Assembly: GCF_000213055.1 (NCBI RefSeq)
Contig: NZ_CM001165.1
Coordinates: 3,452,945-3,516,944, forward strand
Direction: 5' to 3'
DNA: 64,000 nucleotides
Source of the DNA: Streptomyces sp. Tu6071
GTDB taxonomy: Bacteria > Actinomycetota > Actinomycetes > Streptomycetales > Streptomycetaceae
The notes beneath the pieces are model-generated. The model searched no databases and had not been told where the DNA came from. It saw only the letters and a program-made list of their open reading frames with translations. Each line of letters starts with the position of its first letter. Position 1 is the first letter of the stretch. The translations under genes were made by a program, and so were the position numbers. Positions 41,514-51,101 of the stretch are shown piece after piece.

Positions 41514-42215
41514 GTGCCGGAGAACCCGCACCCCCCGGCGGACCCCGCGTCCCCGCCGCCGGGCCCCGCCCCACAGGCGGACGCCCCCGCCTTGCCTCCG
41601 GACGCCCCCGCCTCGCAGGCGGGCTCCCCGGCGTCCCCCGCGGAGCCGGAGCGTCCCCTCTCCCCCGCGGGGCGCCGTGTCGTGGCGGCGGCCGAGGAGC
41701 TGTTCTACGCGCACGGCATCACGGCCGTCGGCGTGGACCTCATAGCCGAGCGCTCCGGCGTCACCAAGCGCACGCTGTACAACCAGTTCGGCTCGAAGGA
41801 CCGGCTCGTCGCCGCGTACCTCGCCGCCCGCGACGCCCGCTGGCGCGCGCTCGTACGCGCCGAGGTGGACGCCGTACGCGGCACGGACCCCGTCGCCGCC
41901 GTCACCGCGCCCTTCACCGCGCTGCGCGAGTGGAGCCGCGCGGACGCGGCGCGCGGCTGCGCCTTCATCAACGCGCTCGCCGAACTCCCCGACCCCGCCC
42001 ACCCCGCGCACCGCGTCGCCGCCGGACAGAAGCTGTGGCTGCGCGCCCTCTTCGCCCACCTCGCCACCGAGGCCGGCTGCCGCGCCCCCGACGCCCTCGC
42101 GACCCGCCTCCTCGTCCTCCACGAAGGCGCCCTCGCCACTCAGCCCCTCCCCCTCGACACGCTCGCGGAGACGACGGCACTGGCCGGGGAGCTGGTCCGG
42201 GCGGCGGCGAGGTGA
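41514..42215 (+). CDS. TetR-family regulator
   Basis: A 233-residue TetR protein. The helix-turn-helix is at about 55-100 (GRRVVAAAEELFYAHGITAV, LIAERSGVTKRTLYNQFGSK). The first 50 residues are Pro/Ala-rich. GTG 41514 is preferred, with gaagga 6-8 bases upstream; an earlier in-frame GTG at 41472 lies inside the operator. The C-terminal ligand part is helical and contains CAFINALAELPDPAHPAH. It likely controls itself and the divergent oxidoreductase; an electrophile or quinone inducer is a guess. Confidence 0.85.
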   Translation: MPENPHPPADPASPPPGPAPQADAPALPPDAPASQAGSPASPAEPERPLSPAGRRVVAAAEELFYAHGITAVGVDLIAERSGVTKRTLYNQFGSKDRLVAAYLAARDARWRALVRAEVDAVRGTDPVAAVTAPFTALREWSRADAARGCAFINALAELPDPAHPAHRVAAGQKLWLRALFAHLATEAGCRAPDALATRLLVLHEGALATQPLPLDTLAETTALAGELVRAAAR

Positions 42216-42834
42216 TCACCGGGAGGTGCGGTGAGCGCGGGGGAGCGAGCTGATCGCGGGGCCGGGCGCCGATCGCGCGGCGGCGAGCTGATCGCGGGGC
42301 GGGGCGGGCACGGTGGGGCCGGTACGGGAACGGGGCGCGACCCGCGTACGAACGTACGAGCCGCGCCCCAACCGGGTACGGCCGCACACGCGACCGCGAC
42401 ACCCGTACACGCCCCCCCGCACGCGCACCCGCACGCGCCGCCCCCGCCCCCGCACCGGCCCCGCTCCCCGCGCGCCCGCCCCGTACCGACCCCCTCCCCC
42501 GCACGCCCCTCGCCCGACCCCGGCAAACTCCGCGCCACGTGTACGTAACCCTTCATTCAGCAAGCCTTGCGACGCTCGCCGAATGCAGCCGCCCGCCCCG
42601 GAGCCCGGCTCCTCCGGCACGCCCCCCACACCGCCCGCGCCCGCCCCGGCCGAGAGCACCGAGGCCCGCGCGGTCGCCGAGGGCTCCCACGGCGCCCCCG
42701 GCACCCACCGCGCCAACGGCCACGACCCGCGCCCCGGCGCCCCGCGCCCCGCGTCCGCGCCCGGCGCGCCCTCTTCCCCGGGAACATCCCCGCTCAACGC
42801 GCCACAACCGCCGTTCAGGCGGAAGAATGACCCC
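42216..42834. other. intergenic region ahead of ppk
   Basis: About 620 bases. A gcgagctgatcgcgggg unit occurs twice (near 42246 and 42284). The frame of ppk is open upstream with no stop, and an in-frame ATG at 42583 could give a 84-residue Pro/Ala/Gly-rich extension. A promoter near 42540 is possible (gtacgtaacccttcattc). I saw no clear PHO box, but did not exclude degenerate ones. Confidence 0.45.
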
Positions 42835-45171
42835 ATGACGCAGCCGAGCAGCAGCAGCCCCAGCGCCCCGGTCCCCGGTTCCGCCCCCTCCTCCCCCGAC
42901 TCCGGCCGCGCCACCGACCCCGCCGGGACCGCCCGCGCCGAGACCGGCCGCGCCACCGTCGCCTCGCTGCCCGGCCACCGCTCCGCCCCCACCGGGCAGC
43001 CCCCGCACGGCAGCGCGCACGGCGGCACCGCGGGCACCGGTTCCGCTCTCGAACCCGACCTCGACGCCGACCTCGACGCCTACGAGGACCCCGAGGGCGT
43101 GGAGCTTCCCGCCGGCCGCTTCCTCGACCGCGAGCGCTCCTGGCTCGCCTTCAACGAGCGCGTCCTCGAACTCGCCGAGGACCCGCGCACCCCGCTGCTC
43201 GAACGTGCCAACTTCCTGGCGATCTTCGCGAGCAATCTGGACGAGTTCTTCATGGTCCGGGTCGCGGGCCTCAAGCGACGTATCGCGACAGGTGTCGCGA
43301 CACGTTCGGCGTCCGGGCTGCTGCCGCGCGAAGTCCTGGAGCTGATCTGGACGCGCTCGCGCGAACTCATGGCGCGCCACGCGGCCTGCTTCCAGCAGGA
43401 CGTGCTGCCCGCGCTCGCCGACGAGGGCGTGCAGCTCGTGCGCTGGGCGGAGCTGAGCGAGACCGAGCAGGCGCGGCTCTTCACGCTCTTCCGGCAGCAG
43501 ATCTTCCCCGTCCTCACCCCTCTCGCGGTGGACCCGGCGCACCCCTTCCCGTACATCTCGGGGCTGAGCCTCAACCTCGCGGTGGTGGTGCGGAACCCGG
43601 TGAGCGGCCACCGCCACTTCGCGCGCGTCAAGGTCCCGCCGCTCCTGAGCCGCTTCCTGGAGGCCGCGCCCGACCGGTACGTCCCCATCGAGGACGTCAT
43701 CGCGGCGCACCTGGAGGAACTGTTCCCGGGCATGGAGGTGCTCGCGCACCACAGCTTCCGGCTCACCCGCAACGAGGACCTGGAGGTCGAGGAGGACGAC
43801 GCGGAGAACCTGCTCCAGGCGCTGGAGAAGGAGCTGATGCGCCGCAGGTTCGGGCCGCCGGTCCGTCTCGAGGTGGAGGAGTCGATCGACCCGTACATCC
43901 TCGACCTGCTCGTGCGCGAGCTGAAGATCTCGGACGTCGAGGTGTACCCGCTGCCGGGGCCGCTCGACCTCACGGGCCTCTTCGGGATCGCCTCGCTCGA
44001 CCGTCCCGAGCTGAAGTTCCCGAAGTTCATCGCGGGCACGCACCGCGACCTCGCCGAGGTGGAGTCGGCGTCCGCGCCGGACATCTTCGCGGCGGTACGG
44101 GAACGGGACGTGCTGCTGCACCACCCGTACGACTCCTTCTCGACCTCGGTGCAGGCGTTCCTCGAACAGGCCGCCGCCGACCCGGACGTGCTCGCCATCA
44201 AGCAGACGCTGTACCGGACTTCGGGCGACTCGCCGATAGTGGACGCGCTCATCGACGCGGCCGAGTCGGGCAAGCAGGTGCTCGTCCTCGTCGAGATCAA
44301 GGCGCGCTTCGACGAACAGGCGAACATCAAGTGGGCGCGGAAGCTGGAGGAGGCCGGCTGCCACGTGGTCTACGGGCTCGTCGGCCTCAAGACCCACTGC
44401 AAGCTCTCGCTCGTCGTCCGCCAGGAGGGCGAGACGCTGCGCCGCTACTCCCACGTGGGGACGGGCAACTACCACCCGAAGACGGCCCGGCTCTACGAGG
44501 ACCTCGGCCTTCTCACCGCCGACCCGCAGGTCGGCGCGGACCTCTCCGACCTCTTCAACCGGCTCTCGGGGTACTCGCGGCGCGAGACGTACCGCCGTCT
44601 CCTCGTCGCCCCGCGCTCGCTGCGCGACGGCCTGATCGAGCGCATCGAGAACGAGGTGCGCCACCACCGCGCGGGCCGTCCCGCGCACGTGCACTTCAAG
44701 GTCAACTCGATGGTGGACGAGGCGATCATCGACGCCTGCTACCGCGCCTCGATGGCGGGCGTCCCCGTCGACGTGTGGGTGCGGGGCATCTGCGCGATCC
44801 GCCCCGGGGTCCCCGGGCTCTCCGAGAACATCCGCGTCCGCTCGGTCCTCGGCCGCTTCCTGGAGCACTCGCGGGTCTTCGCCTTCGGCAACGGCGGCGA
44901 ACCCGAAGTGTGGTTCGGCAGCGCCGACATGATGCACCGCAACCTGGACCGCCGGATCGAGGCGCTGGTACGGGTCTCGGACCCCGCCCACCGCGCGGCG
45001 CTCGCGCGCGTCCTGGAGACCGGCATGTCGGACTCGACGGCCTCGTGGCACCTCGGCCCCGACGGCGAGTGGAACCGGCACTCGACCGACGCGGACGGAC
45101 AGCAACTTCCCAACGTGCAGGAACTGTTGATCGACGCGCGGAGGCGGAGGCGTGGCACCTCGACCCCCTGA
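42835..45171 (+). CDS. ppk: polyphosphate kinase 1
   Basis: A 778-residue enzyme that makes polyphosphate from ATP and can run in reverse. After a disordered 75-residue tail, it reads [20 protein letters not shown] and [20 protein letters not shown]. The catalytic part has [40 protein letters not shown], and the histidine motif [20 protein letters not shown] near residue 545-560, whose first His is expected to be phosphorylated. ATG 42835 is chosen with ggaag 9 bases upstream. It overlaps the CHAD gene by 20 bases. Confidence 0.93.
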   Translation: MTQPSSSSPSAPVPGSAPSSPDSGRATDPAGTARAETGRATVASLPGHRSAPTGQPPHGSAHGGTAGTGSALEPDLDADLDAYEDPEGVELPAGRFLDRERSWLAFNERVLELAEDPRTPLLERANFLAIFASNLDEFFMVRVAGLKRRIATGVATRSASGLLPREVLELIWTRSRELMARHAACFQQDVLPALADEGVQLVRWAELSETEQARLFTLFRQQIFPVLTPLAVDPAHPFPYISGLSLNLAVVVRNPVSGHRHFARVKVPPLLSRFLEAAPDRYVPIEDVIAAHLEELFPGMEVLAHHSFRLTRNEDLEVEEDDAENLLQALEKELMRRRFGPPVRLEVEESIDPYILDLLVRELKISDVEVYPLPGPLDLTGLFGIASLDRPELKFPKFIAGTHRDLAEVESASAPDIFAAVRERDVLLHHPYDSFSTSVQAFLEQAAADPDVLAIKQTLYRTSGDSPIVDALIDAAESGKQVLVLVEIKARFDEQANIKWARKLEEAGCHVVYGLVGLKTHCKLSLVVRQEGETLRRYSHVGTGNYHPKTARLYEDLGLLTADPQVGADLSDLFNRLSGYSRRETYRRLLVAPRSLRDGLIERIENEVRHHRAGRPAHVHFKVNSMVDEAIIDACYRASMAGVPVDVWVRGICAIRPGVPGLSENIRVRSVLGRFLEHSRVFAFGNGGEPEVWFGSADMMHRNLDRRIEALVRVSDPAHRAALARVLETGMSDSTASWHLGPDGEWNRHSTDADGQQLPNVQELLIDARRRRRGTSTP

Positions 45172-46201
45172 GCAGGCCCGGCCGCAGGGCACGCCGGTCC
45201 GCGCCCCCCAGGGCCCCGGCGCGCCCGGAGCCCCCGGCTCGCCCGGCCACCCCGTCACGGCCTACCTCCAGGAGCAGGCCGCCGCGTTCCTCCGCGCCCT
45301 GCGCGCCCGCCGCGAGTCGGGCACCTCGGCGCCGGAGACGGAGGCGGCGGTGCACGCCCTGCGCGGCGCGGCGCACCGCGTGGAGGCGACCCTGCACACC
45401 TTCCGCCCGCTCCTGGAGGCGGAGTGGGCGGAGCACCTGCAAGGCGAACTCAACTGGCTGTCGGCGGTGCTGGGCAGCGAGTACGCGTGCGCGCACCGGC
45501 TCGGGCGGCTCCTCGGCGCGCTGCGGAGGCTGCGGGACGAGGAGGGGGCACGGGCCGCCGCCGTGCCCGCCCAGGGGCACCCGGAAGGGCCGCTCCCCAT
45601 GGGCGCGGCACGCGCGGGCGCGCTCCTCGACCGGCAGTTGACCCTCGCCCGCAACCGCGCGCACTCGGCGGCGCTCGACGCGCTCGGCTCGGCGCGCTTC
45701 CACGCGGTCGCGGACGCGGTCGCGGTCCTCGCGAGCGAGGTCCCCTACCGTCGCGGCACCTCCCCGCACGATCCCGAAGTCATCGGCGCCCTGGCCTCGT
45801 TGACCTCGCACCGGCTCGCCGACGCGATCGCCGCGCTTCCGCTCGACCGCGCGGGCGCCCCGTACAACGCCGAGGCGTCGGCGCTCGGCAGCGCCGCCCC
45901 CGGCGGGGAGCCGCAGGACGCGCCCTGGCACCGGGTGCGGGGCCTGCTGCGGGTGCGGGTGTACGCGGCGGAGGCGCTCGGCGCCGCGCCGGAGGCCCGT
46001 ACCGCCCCGGGGGCGCACGCCCTGGACCGGCACCGGGAGGCGGCGGACGCGGCGACGGCGGCAGCGGCGGCGGCCCGCACCCCGCGCATCGCCCCGCCGA
46101 CGGCGTACGCGCTCGGTGTCCTGCACGCGGTCCAGCGCCAGGAGGTGGAGGCGGCGCGCCACACCTTCCAGCGCGTGTGGCGAGAGGCGGTACGCGTATG
46201 A
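45152..46201 (+). CDS. CHAD domain protein
   Basis: A 349-residue helical protein. The CHAD pattern is visible: [20 protein letters not shown], then [20 protein letters not shown] (conserved His) and VGVDDAH-like [24 protein letters not shown] proteins bind polyphosphate, which fits the neighbouring ppk. GTG 45152 overlaps the ppk end, and the stop overlaps the NUDIX ATG by four bases. The N-terminal 40 residues are Pro-rich. It probably localises or regulates polyphosphate granules. Confidence 0.85.
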   Translation: MAPRPPEQARPQGTPVRAPQGPGAPGAPGSPGHPVTAYLQEQAAAFLRALRARRESGTSAPETEAAVHALRGAAHRVEATLHTFRPLLEAEWAEHLQGELNWLSAVLGSEYACAHRLGRLLGALRRLRDEEGARAAAVPAQGHPEGPLPMGAARAGALLDRQLTLARNRAHSAALDALGSARFHAVADAVAVLASEVPYRRGTSPHDPEVIGALASLTSHRLADAIAALPLDRAGAPYNAEASALGSAAPGGEPQDAPWHRVRGLLRVRVYAAEALGAAPEARTAPGAHALDRHREAADAATAAAAAARTPRIAPPTAYALGVLHAVQRQEVEAARHTFQRVWREAVRV

Positions 46202-46614
46202 GCACCCCGGTCCGCGCGGCGGGCTGCGTCCTGTGGCGCCGCTCGCCCGCGCACGGCGTCGAGTTCTGCCTCGTCAGCCGTCCTAAATGGCACGATTGGT
46301 CGCTTCCTAAGGGGAAGCTCAAGCACGGGGAGACGGAGCTGGCGGCGGCCCTGCGCGAGGTCGAGGAGGAGACGGGCCGTACGTGCCGCCCCACGACCCG
46401 CCTCCCGCGCGTCCACTACCGGACCCACGACGGCCGCCGGAAGACGGTCGACTACTGGCTCGCGGAGGAGACGGGCGGCACGTTCACGCCGAACCAGGAG
46501 ATCGACGAGATCCGCTGGCTGCCGACCGCGGCGGCGGCGGAGCTGCTCACGGAGGCGCGGGACCGGGCGCTGCTGGCCCAAGCGGTGCGGGAGTTGGCGC
46601 TGAGCCGGGGCTGA
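46198..46614 (+). CDS. NUDIX hydrolase (MutT-like)
   Basis: A 138-residue NUDIX protein. The box is GKLKHGETELAAALREVEEE followed by TG, matching G-x5-E-x7-REVEEETG. It starts [20 protein letters not shown] and has WHDWSLPKGK. It may hydrolyse damaged nucleotides, diadenosine polyphosphates or inositol-like polyphosphates. ATGA overlap with the CHAD gene places it in the ppk operon. In S. coelicolor a MutT-like gene follows ppk and the CHAD gene in the same order, from memory. Confidence 0.88.
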   Translation: MSTPVRAAGCVLWRRSPAHGVEFCLVSRPKWHDWSLPKGKLKHGETELAAALREVEEETGRTCRPTTRLPRVHYRTHDGRRKTVDYWLAEETGGTFTPNQEIDEIRWLPTAAAAELLTEARDRALLAQAVRELALSRG

Positions 46615-46688
46615 GCCGGGGCTGAGCGGGGACCCGTACGCTCGCCGGACCGGCAACGCGTCACCTGCCCACTCACCGAGGGAGCCCC

Positions 46689-47027
46689 GTGATCACCGTC
46701 CACCTCAAGTACGAGATCGACCCCGACCGCGTGGAGGACTTCGCCGAGTACGGGCGCCGCTGGATCACCCTGGTCAATCGCTTCGGCGGCGTCCACCACG
46801 GGTACTTCCTGCCGAGCGAGGGGGACAGCGACATCGCGTACGCCCTCTTCACCTTCCCCGACTTCGCGAGCTACGAGCGCTACCGCAAGCGGAGCGCCGA
46901 GGACCCCGAGAGCCGGGCCGCGCTCGACCTCGCCCGTACGACGCGCTGCATCCGCCGCTACGAGCGCCGCTTCCTCGCCCCCCTCGACCACCCCGAGACC
47001 CCCTGGACACAGGCGCCCGGGGCCTGA
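46689..47027 (+). CDS. NIPSNAP family protein
   Basis: A 112-residue protein of the NIPSNAP/dimeric alpha-beta barrel type: MITVHLKYEIDPDRVEDFAE, YGRRWITLVNRFGGVHHGYF, LPSEGDSDIAYALFTFPDF. The biological role in bacteria is unclear. GTG 46689 follows ggagcc. It is the first gene after the ppk operon; the 74-base gap makes co-transcription possible but not certain. Confidence 0.8.
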   Translation: MITVHLKYEIDPDRVEDFAEYGRRWITLVNRFGGVHHGYFLPSEGDSDIAYALFTFPDFASYERYRKRSAEDPESRAALDLARTTRCIRRYERRFLAPLDHPETPWTQAPGA

Positions 47028-47115
47028 GGAGCCCGAAGGGCGTGCGCCGGGTGGTACCGGCACGGCAGACTGGCCGTGTACCACCCCCGTGCCCCGCCCG
47101 CTCGCCAGGAGACCC

Positions 47116-48051
47116 ATGCCCCCGCTGACGTACGACGACATCAAGACGGCGCGCGACAGGATCGCCGGGCACGTGCGCCCCACCGTCGTGGCGCCCTTCG
47201 CGCCCGGGGTGTGGAACGCGCTGGAGTTCACGCAGCACACGGGGAGCTTCAAGGCGCGCGGGGCGTGGAACTTCGTCGCGGCGCACCGCGAGGCGGGGAC
47301 GCTTCCGGACGCCGGGGTGACGATCGCCTCGGGCGGCAACGCGGGGCTCGCGTGCGCGTGGGCGGCGCGCGAGGCGGGCGTACCGGCGACGGTGTTCCTG
47401 CCGCAGAACGCGCCGCGCGTGAAGGTCGACCGGCTCGCGGAGTACGGGGCGCGGGTGCGCCTGGTGGGCAGGGAGTACGCGGAGGCGGCGGCCTCCTGCG
47501 CGGAGTACGCGGCCGACTCGGGCGCGCTGCTCTCGCACGCCTACGACGACGCGCTCATCGCGGCGGGCGCGGGCACGCTGCTCGACGAGGTCCGGGAGCA
47601 GGTCCCCGGTCTGACGACGGTCGTGGTGGCGGTCGGCGGAGGCGGCCTGTTCGCCGGGGTCGCGACGGCGGCGCACCACCACGGCATCCGTGCGGTGGGC
47701 GTGGAGCCGGCCCAGTGCGCGGCGCTGGCGGAGGCGCTGAAGGCGGGCGAAGTGGTCGACGTGGTCCCGGACTCGGTCGCGGCGGACTCCCTGGGCGCCC
47801 GCAGGGCGACGGAGCTGGCCCTGCACGCCGCCCGCGACCCCCTGTCCGCGCTCCTCACCGTCCCCGACGAGGCGATCATCCGCGCCCGCCGCGACCTCTG
47901 GGACCACCACCGCCTGGCGGTCGAACACGCGGCGGCGACGGCCCTGTCCGCCCTGACGACCTCCGCCTACACACCCCACCCGGACGAACGCGTCGCCGTC
48001 ATCCTCTGCGGTGCCAACACCGACCCGGCCACCCTCTCGGACAACCGCTGA
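47116..48051 (+). CDS. PLP-dependent threonine/serine dehydratase
   Basis: A 311-residue fold-type II PLP enzyme. The PLP lysine is in TQHTGSFKARGAWNFVAAHR. The phosphate loop ASGGNAGLACAWAAREAG and the GGGGLFAG motif are present. There is no C-terminal ACT-like regulatory domain, so it is a short, catabolic-type threonine/serine dehydratase or racemase. ATG 47116 is preferred, with aggaga upstream, over an in-frame ATG 27 bases earlier. It lies 88 bases after the NIPSNAP gene on the same strand. Confidence 0.85.
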   Translation: MPPLTYDDIKTARDRIAGHVRPTVVAPFAPGVWNALEFTQHTGSFKARGAWNFVAAHREAGTLPDAGVTIASGGNAGLACAWAAREAGVPATVFLPQNAPRVKVDRLAEYGARVRLVGREYAEAAASCAEYAADSGALLSHAYDDALIAAGAGTLLDEVREQVPGLTTVVVAVGGGGLFAGVATAAHHHGIRAVGVEPAQCAALAEALKAGEVVDVVPDSVAADSLGARRATELALHAARDPLSALLTVPDEAIIRARRDLWDHHRLAVEHAAATALSALTTSAYTPHPDERVAVILCGANTDPATLSDNR

Positions 48052-48066
48052 ACCCTCGCGCGCCGC

Positions 48067-48541
48067 TCAGCCCCCGGGCAGACGCGCGGGCAGATCGCAC
48101 CGGGCGTCCTTGTGCGCCTGCCGGGCGAAGTCGGTGGCGAGCGTGAGGAGAACCTTGCGCGCGTTCCCGCTCCCGGTATCGAGCGGTTCGCTCGCCTGCA
48201 CCGACACCGCGAGGTCGCGCACCGCCTCGCCCGGCGCCTCGGCAGGCCAGCAAGGAACCCCGATCACCACCGCCCGGGAGCCGGCCCATGCCCTCTCACC
48301 GGCCCGGTACGGCTCAAGCCCGTCCCGCTTGAGCCCGCAAGGAAGAGGAGGACTCCTCGCGCAGAACGGAGCGCGGAACTTCGGCGGTCTTCGCGCGGTC
48401 GGGGACGTTCGAGCAGACATCGGACGCCGCGATGTCCCCGCGCGGGGAGCAGGCCCCCTGCGAAGCCGCGACACCGAGCCCCGCGCCGACGGCCACCACC
48501 ACGAGCGCACCCCCGATCACCCATGTGCGCCTGGCGATCAC
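48067..48541 (-). pseudogene. secreted/membrane protein, apparent frameshift
   Basis: The N-terminal part, from GTG 48541, is ARRTWVIGGALVVVAVGAGL and then GVAASQGACSPRGDIAASD with CSNVPDRAKTAEV, a lipoprotein/signal-type start. About 60 residues later the frame stops, but the adjacent frame continues GLKRDGLEPYRAGERAWAGS, AVVIGVPCWPAEAPGEAVRD up to the stop at 48067. The switch lies in a gaggagtcctcctcttcctt tract near 48335-48355. Two Cys pairs suggest an exported domain. Genuine frame loss and sequencing error are both possible. It follows a small WxG-like gene on the same strand. Confidence 0.55.
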
Positions 48542-48606
48542 GGCCGCCCCACCCCGAAGAAGCTGCCCGAGGTGGCGTCCGGGTCCATGTGGTCCGGCCC
48601 CCTCTC

Positions 48607-48939
48607 TCAGAGCATCCGCCGGTTGCGGTTCATCGCCGCCGCCTCTTCCGGAGTCACCTGGGCGGGCATGGAGTTGATGTGGCGCTGTACGTCGCTGAGT
48701 ACGACGTCGATGCGCTCCCGCACCTTCTTGCGGTGGCCCGCCACGTCGGTGTGCCAGCGCTCGGCCGTATCGCCCACCCAGGCCAGTGCGGCGGTCGCGC
48801 TCCCCTTGCCGACCTCTTTCGCCGCCGGCTCGAAGGCCCCGACGAAGGCCGAGCGGTCTCCCTTCAACTGCCCGAGGGGGTCGCCGAGTCGGGTCCGGTC
48901 CGGATTGTCGACCTTCGGTTTGGCGCCTTCCGTTCCCAT
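48607..48939 (-). CDS. small helical protein, WXG100-like
   Basis: A 110-residue helical protein starting MGTEGAKPKVDNPDRTRLGD. It has a central W-V-G turn (ALAWVGDTAERWHTDVAGHR), and a C-terminus VTPEEAAAMNRNRRML. The length and the central Trp-x-Gly recall WXG100 proteins of type VII secretion, but the fit is loose. It is followed on the same strand by a gene for an exported protein, which would suit a secreted pair. No type VII genes are near. Family not certain. Confidence 0.6.
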   Translation of the reverse strand: MGTEGAKPKVDNPDRTRLGDPLGQLKGDRSAFVGAFEPAAKEVGKGSATAALAWVGDTAERWHTDVAGHRKKVRERIDVVLSDVQRHINSMPAQVTPEEAAAMNRNRRML

Positions 48940-49052
48940 CCGTCCCCCCAAAGTCCCCCGTTGGCCGCTGCGCGACGAAGCTAGTCCGGCACGCTCCGGT
49001 TCCACCAGTGCGCGAGGGCCCTGGAGCCCACGCGACTCCCAGGGGCCACACG

Positions 49053-49814
49053 TCAGTTGCCGAAGAACTCCCCCACCACCCGCGCGAACCCCTCCGGGTT
49101 GTCGAGCATGATGTTGTGCCCGCAGTCCGGTACGGACCGGAGCGTGACGCCCGCCGCGCGCAGCGCCTCCGCCCCGGCGACGGGCCCGTCCGCCTCGGGG
49201 TGGAGGTACGCGCGGGGGACGGCGAGCCGCGTGAGGACGCCCCGTACCTCCGTACGCGCCAGGTGCACCGCGCTGCGGTGCAGGGCCTCGCGCCCCGCGA
49301 GCCGCATCGTCGCCCACCAGTGCGCCCCCGCCCGGTCCCGCACCTCCCGCCACGCCCCGGCGAGGAACTCCTCCTCGCCGAGCGCGGCGAGCCCGCTGCT
49401 CCCCGGCGTCTCCGCCTCGGGCCGTACGGGATCGAGGTTGGCGTCGACGAGGACGAGCCGCCCCACGAGGTGCGGATGGCGCGCGGCGAGCAGTACCGCG
49501 ACGGTCCCGCCCATGCTGTGCCCGACGACGTACGCGCCCCGCACCCCCGCGGCCTCCAGCGCACGGGCCAGGAAGTCCGCGTGCTCCTCCATCGTGTAGG
49601 CGAGCGACGTCGGCCGGTCGCTGATCCCGTGGCCGGGCAGGTCCACGAGGAGCGAGCGGTGCCCGGCGAGCGCCGGGTGCAGCGCGACCTCGGTGAAGTA
49701 CGGGCCCGAGGCGGCCCCGAGCCCGTGCACGTACACCCGCGCGGGCCGCGCGGCCCCTGGCATCTCGATCCACCGGACCCGGTCACCGGCAGCGGTCACC
49801 TGAACTGCGCGCAC
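49053..49814 (-). CDS. alpha/beta hydrolase
   Basis: A 253-residue alpha/beta hydrolase. The oxyanion strand is YVHGLGAASGPYFTE, the nucleophile elbow GHSMGGT (Ser near residue 98), the acid RLVLVDANLD or a later Asp, and the His NIMLDNPEGFAR with DCGHN. Function and substrate are unknown; esterase or epoxide/haloalkane-type activity is possible. It is divergent from a PadR gene with an operator between, so it may be a PadR target. Confidence 0.87.
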   Translation of the reverse strand: MRAVQVTAAGDRVRWIEMPGAARPARVYVHGLGAASGPYFTEVALHPALAGHRSLLVDLPGHGISDRPTSLAYTMEEHADFLARALEAAGVRGAYVVGHSMGGTVAVLLAARHPHLVGRLVLVDANLDPVRPEAETPGSSGLAALGEEEFLAGAWREVRDRAGAHWWATMRLAGREALHRSAVHLARTEVRGVLTRLAVPRAYLHPEADGPVAGAEALRAAGVTLRSVPDCGHNIMLDNPEGFARVVGEFFGN

Positions 49815-49845
49815 GACAGAACTCCCCCGTGACGAACGACGAAAA

Positions 49846-49879
49846 TACCTCGCCTAAGCTATACCTCGTCATCGAGGTA
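49846..49879. promoter_or_regulatory. PadR operator-like repeats
   Basis: tacctcg at 49846-49852 and again at 49862-49868, the latter pairing with cgaggta at 49873-49879 over a 4-base spacer (perfect 7-base arms). It lies between the divergent hydrolase and PadR genes. Binding by the PadR protein is inferred. Confidence 0.65.
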
Positions 49880-49911
49880 CCAGGCCACCCCGGACGAGAG
49901 AAGAAGACCCC

Positions 49912-50445
49912 GTGCTCGAACTCGCCATCCTCGGCTTCCTGTACGAACAGGGCCTGCACGGCTACGACTTGAAGCGTCGCGTGGCCCGGCTGACCGGTCA
50001 CGTGCGCCCCCTCTCGGACGGCACCCTCTACCCGGCGATCAAGCGCCTGGAGCGCGCGGGCCTCCTCACCCGCCGCACGGAACCCGGCACCCGCGCCGCC
50101 CCCCGTCACGTCCTCACCCTGACCGAGACGGGCCGCGCCGAACTCCGCCGCCGACTCCGTGCCACCGAGGGCACGGCGCTGACCGACGAGAACCACTGGT
50201 TCACCGTCCTGGCCTTCCTCCGCCACCTCCCCACCCCGGCCGGACAGGCCGCCGTGCTCCGCCGCCGCCTGGCCTTCCTGACCGAGCCGAGCAGTTTCTT
50301 TTACAGGGACGAGGACGAACGCCCCCTGCGCGCCGAGGAGTTCCCCGACCCCTTCCGCCGGGGCCTCCTCCGCATCGCCCGCGCCACGAGCGAGGCCGAA
50401 CTGACCTGGCTGAACGCGACACTTGCCGAGCTGGAGCGCGCGTGA
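49912..50445 (+). CDS. PadR-family regulator
   Basis: A 177-residue PadR protein. The winged helix is at about 1-75 (LELAILGFLYEQGLHGYDLK, YPAIKRLERAGLLTRRTE). The C-terminal helical part resembles the long-form PadR dimer domain. GTG 49912 is used; there is a gaagaag upstream. It probably represses itself and the divergent hydrolase gene through the palindrome described. The ligand is unknown. Confidence 0.87.
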   Translation: MLELAILGFLYEQGLHGYDLKRRVARLTGHVRPLSDGTLYPAIKRLERAGLLTRRTEPGTRAAPRHVLTLTETGRAELRRRLRATEGTALTDENHWFTVLAFLRHLPTPAGQAAVLRRRLAFLTEPSSFFYRDEDERPLRAEEFPDPFRRGLLRIARATSEAELTWLNATLAELERA

Positions 50446-50488
50446 AAACCGCGCGACCGCCCGCCCGGCCCCCTGCTACGGTGCGCCA

Positions 50489-50923
50489 ATGCCTACGCTC
50501 CGCCAGCTCCAGATCACCATCGACTGCGCCGAACCGGCCCTCCTCGCGGCCTTCTGGTGCGAGGCGGTCGGCTACGTCCTCCCCCCGGTTCCCGAGGGCT
50601 TCGCGAGCTGGGAGGAGTACCACCGCTCGCTGCCGCCCGAGGAGCAGCCGGCCTACTTCGCGTGCGCCGACCCGACGGGCGTGGGCCCGCGCCTCCTCTT
50701 CCAGCGCGTTCCCGAGGGCAAGACGGTCAAGAACCGCGTGCACATCGACGTAAGGGCGGGCAAGGGCCTCGTCGGCGAGGAGCGCCTCGCGACGCTCCAG
50801 GGGGAGCAGGCCCGCCTGGAAGCGCTCGGCGCGGTCCACCTGTGGACCCAACTCGCGGACGGCGAGGAGGAGTCGTGCGTCACGATGCAGGACCCCGAGG
50901 GCAACGAGTTCTGCTTGGACTGA
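50489..50923 (+). CDS. VOC family (glyoxalase-like) protein
   Basis: A 144-residue single-domain VOC protein: TLRQLQITIDCAEPALLAAF, WCEAVGYVLPPVPEGFASWE, LLFQRVPEGKTVKNRVHIDV, and a late MQDPEGNEFCLD. Metal ligands typical of glyoxalases are partly present (His in HIDV and Glu in GNEF). Substrate unknown. ATG 50489 lies 43 bases after the padR stop. Many VOC proteins in Streptomyces act in resistance or small-molecule handling. Confidence 0.82.
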   Translation: MPTLRQLQITIDCAEPALLAAFWCEAVGYVLPPVPEGFASWEEYHRSLPPEEQPAYFACADPTGVGPRLLFQRVPEGKTVKNRVHIDVRAGKGLVGEERLATLQGEQARLEALGAVHLWTQLADGEEESCVTMQDPEGNEFCLD

Positions 50924-50946
50924 GCGAGCGCCTTGCGGCCCGGAGC

Positions 50947-51010
50947 GAGCGGGCGCGGTCCCGCCCTGACCGGGCGCGCGCGGTCTCGCCCTGACCGGGC
51001 GCGCGCGTCG
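50947..51010. repeat. short tandem repeats, intergenic
   Basis: Units of about 25 bases built from cgggcgcg-cggtc-tcgccctgac recur twice and partly a third time between the VOC and dienelactone hydrolase-like genes. No gene overlaps. It may be neutral GC-rich repeat DNA. Confidence 0.4.
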
Positions 51011-51101
51011 CAACCTGGCAGCCGCACGGGCGGGCGGCGAGGTCGTCCGCCCTCGGTGAACCCGCGCGCGGGCCAGGCGTGCGGCTCGTAGGGTCCGGCG
51101 T

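Noticed and set aside
42553..45258. A 901-residue minus-strand ORF opposite ppk
   Set aside because: It mirrors the plus-strand gene, lacks a ribosome site and has a composition typical of antisense frames in high-GC DNA, while ppk has all catalytic motifs.
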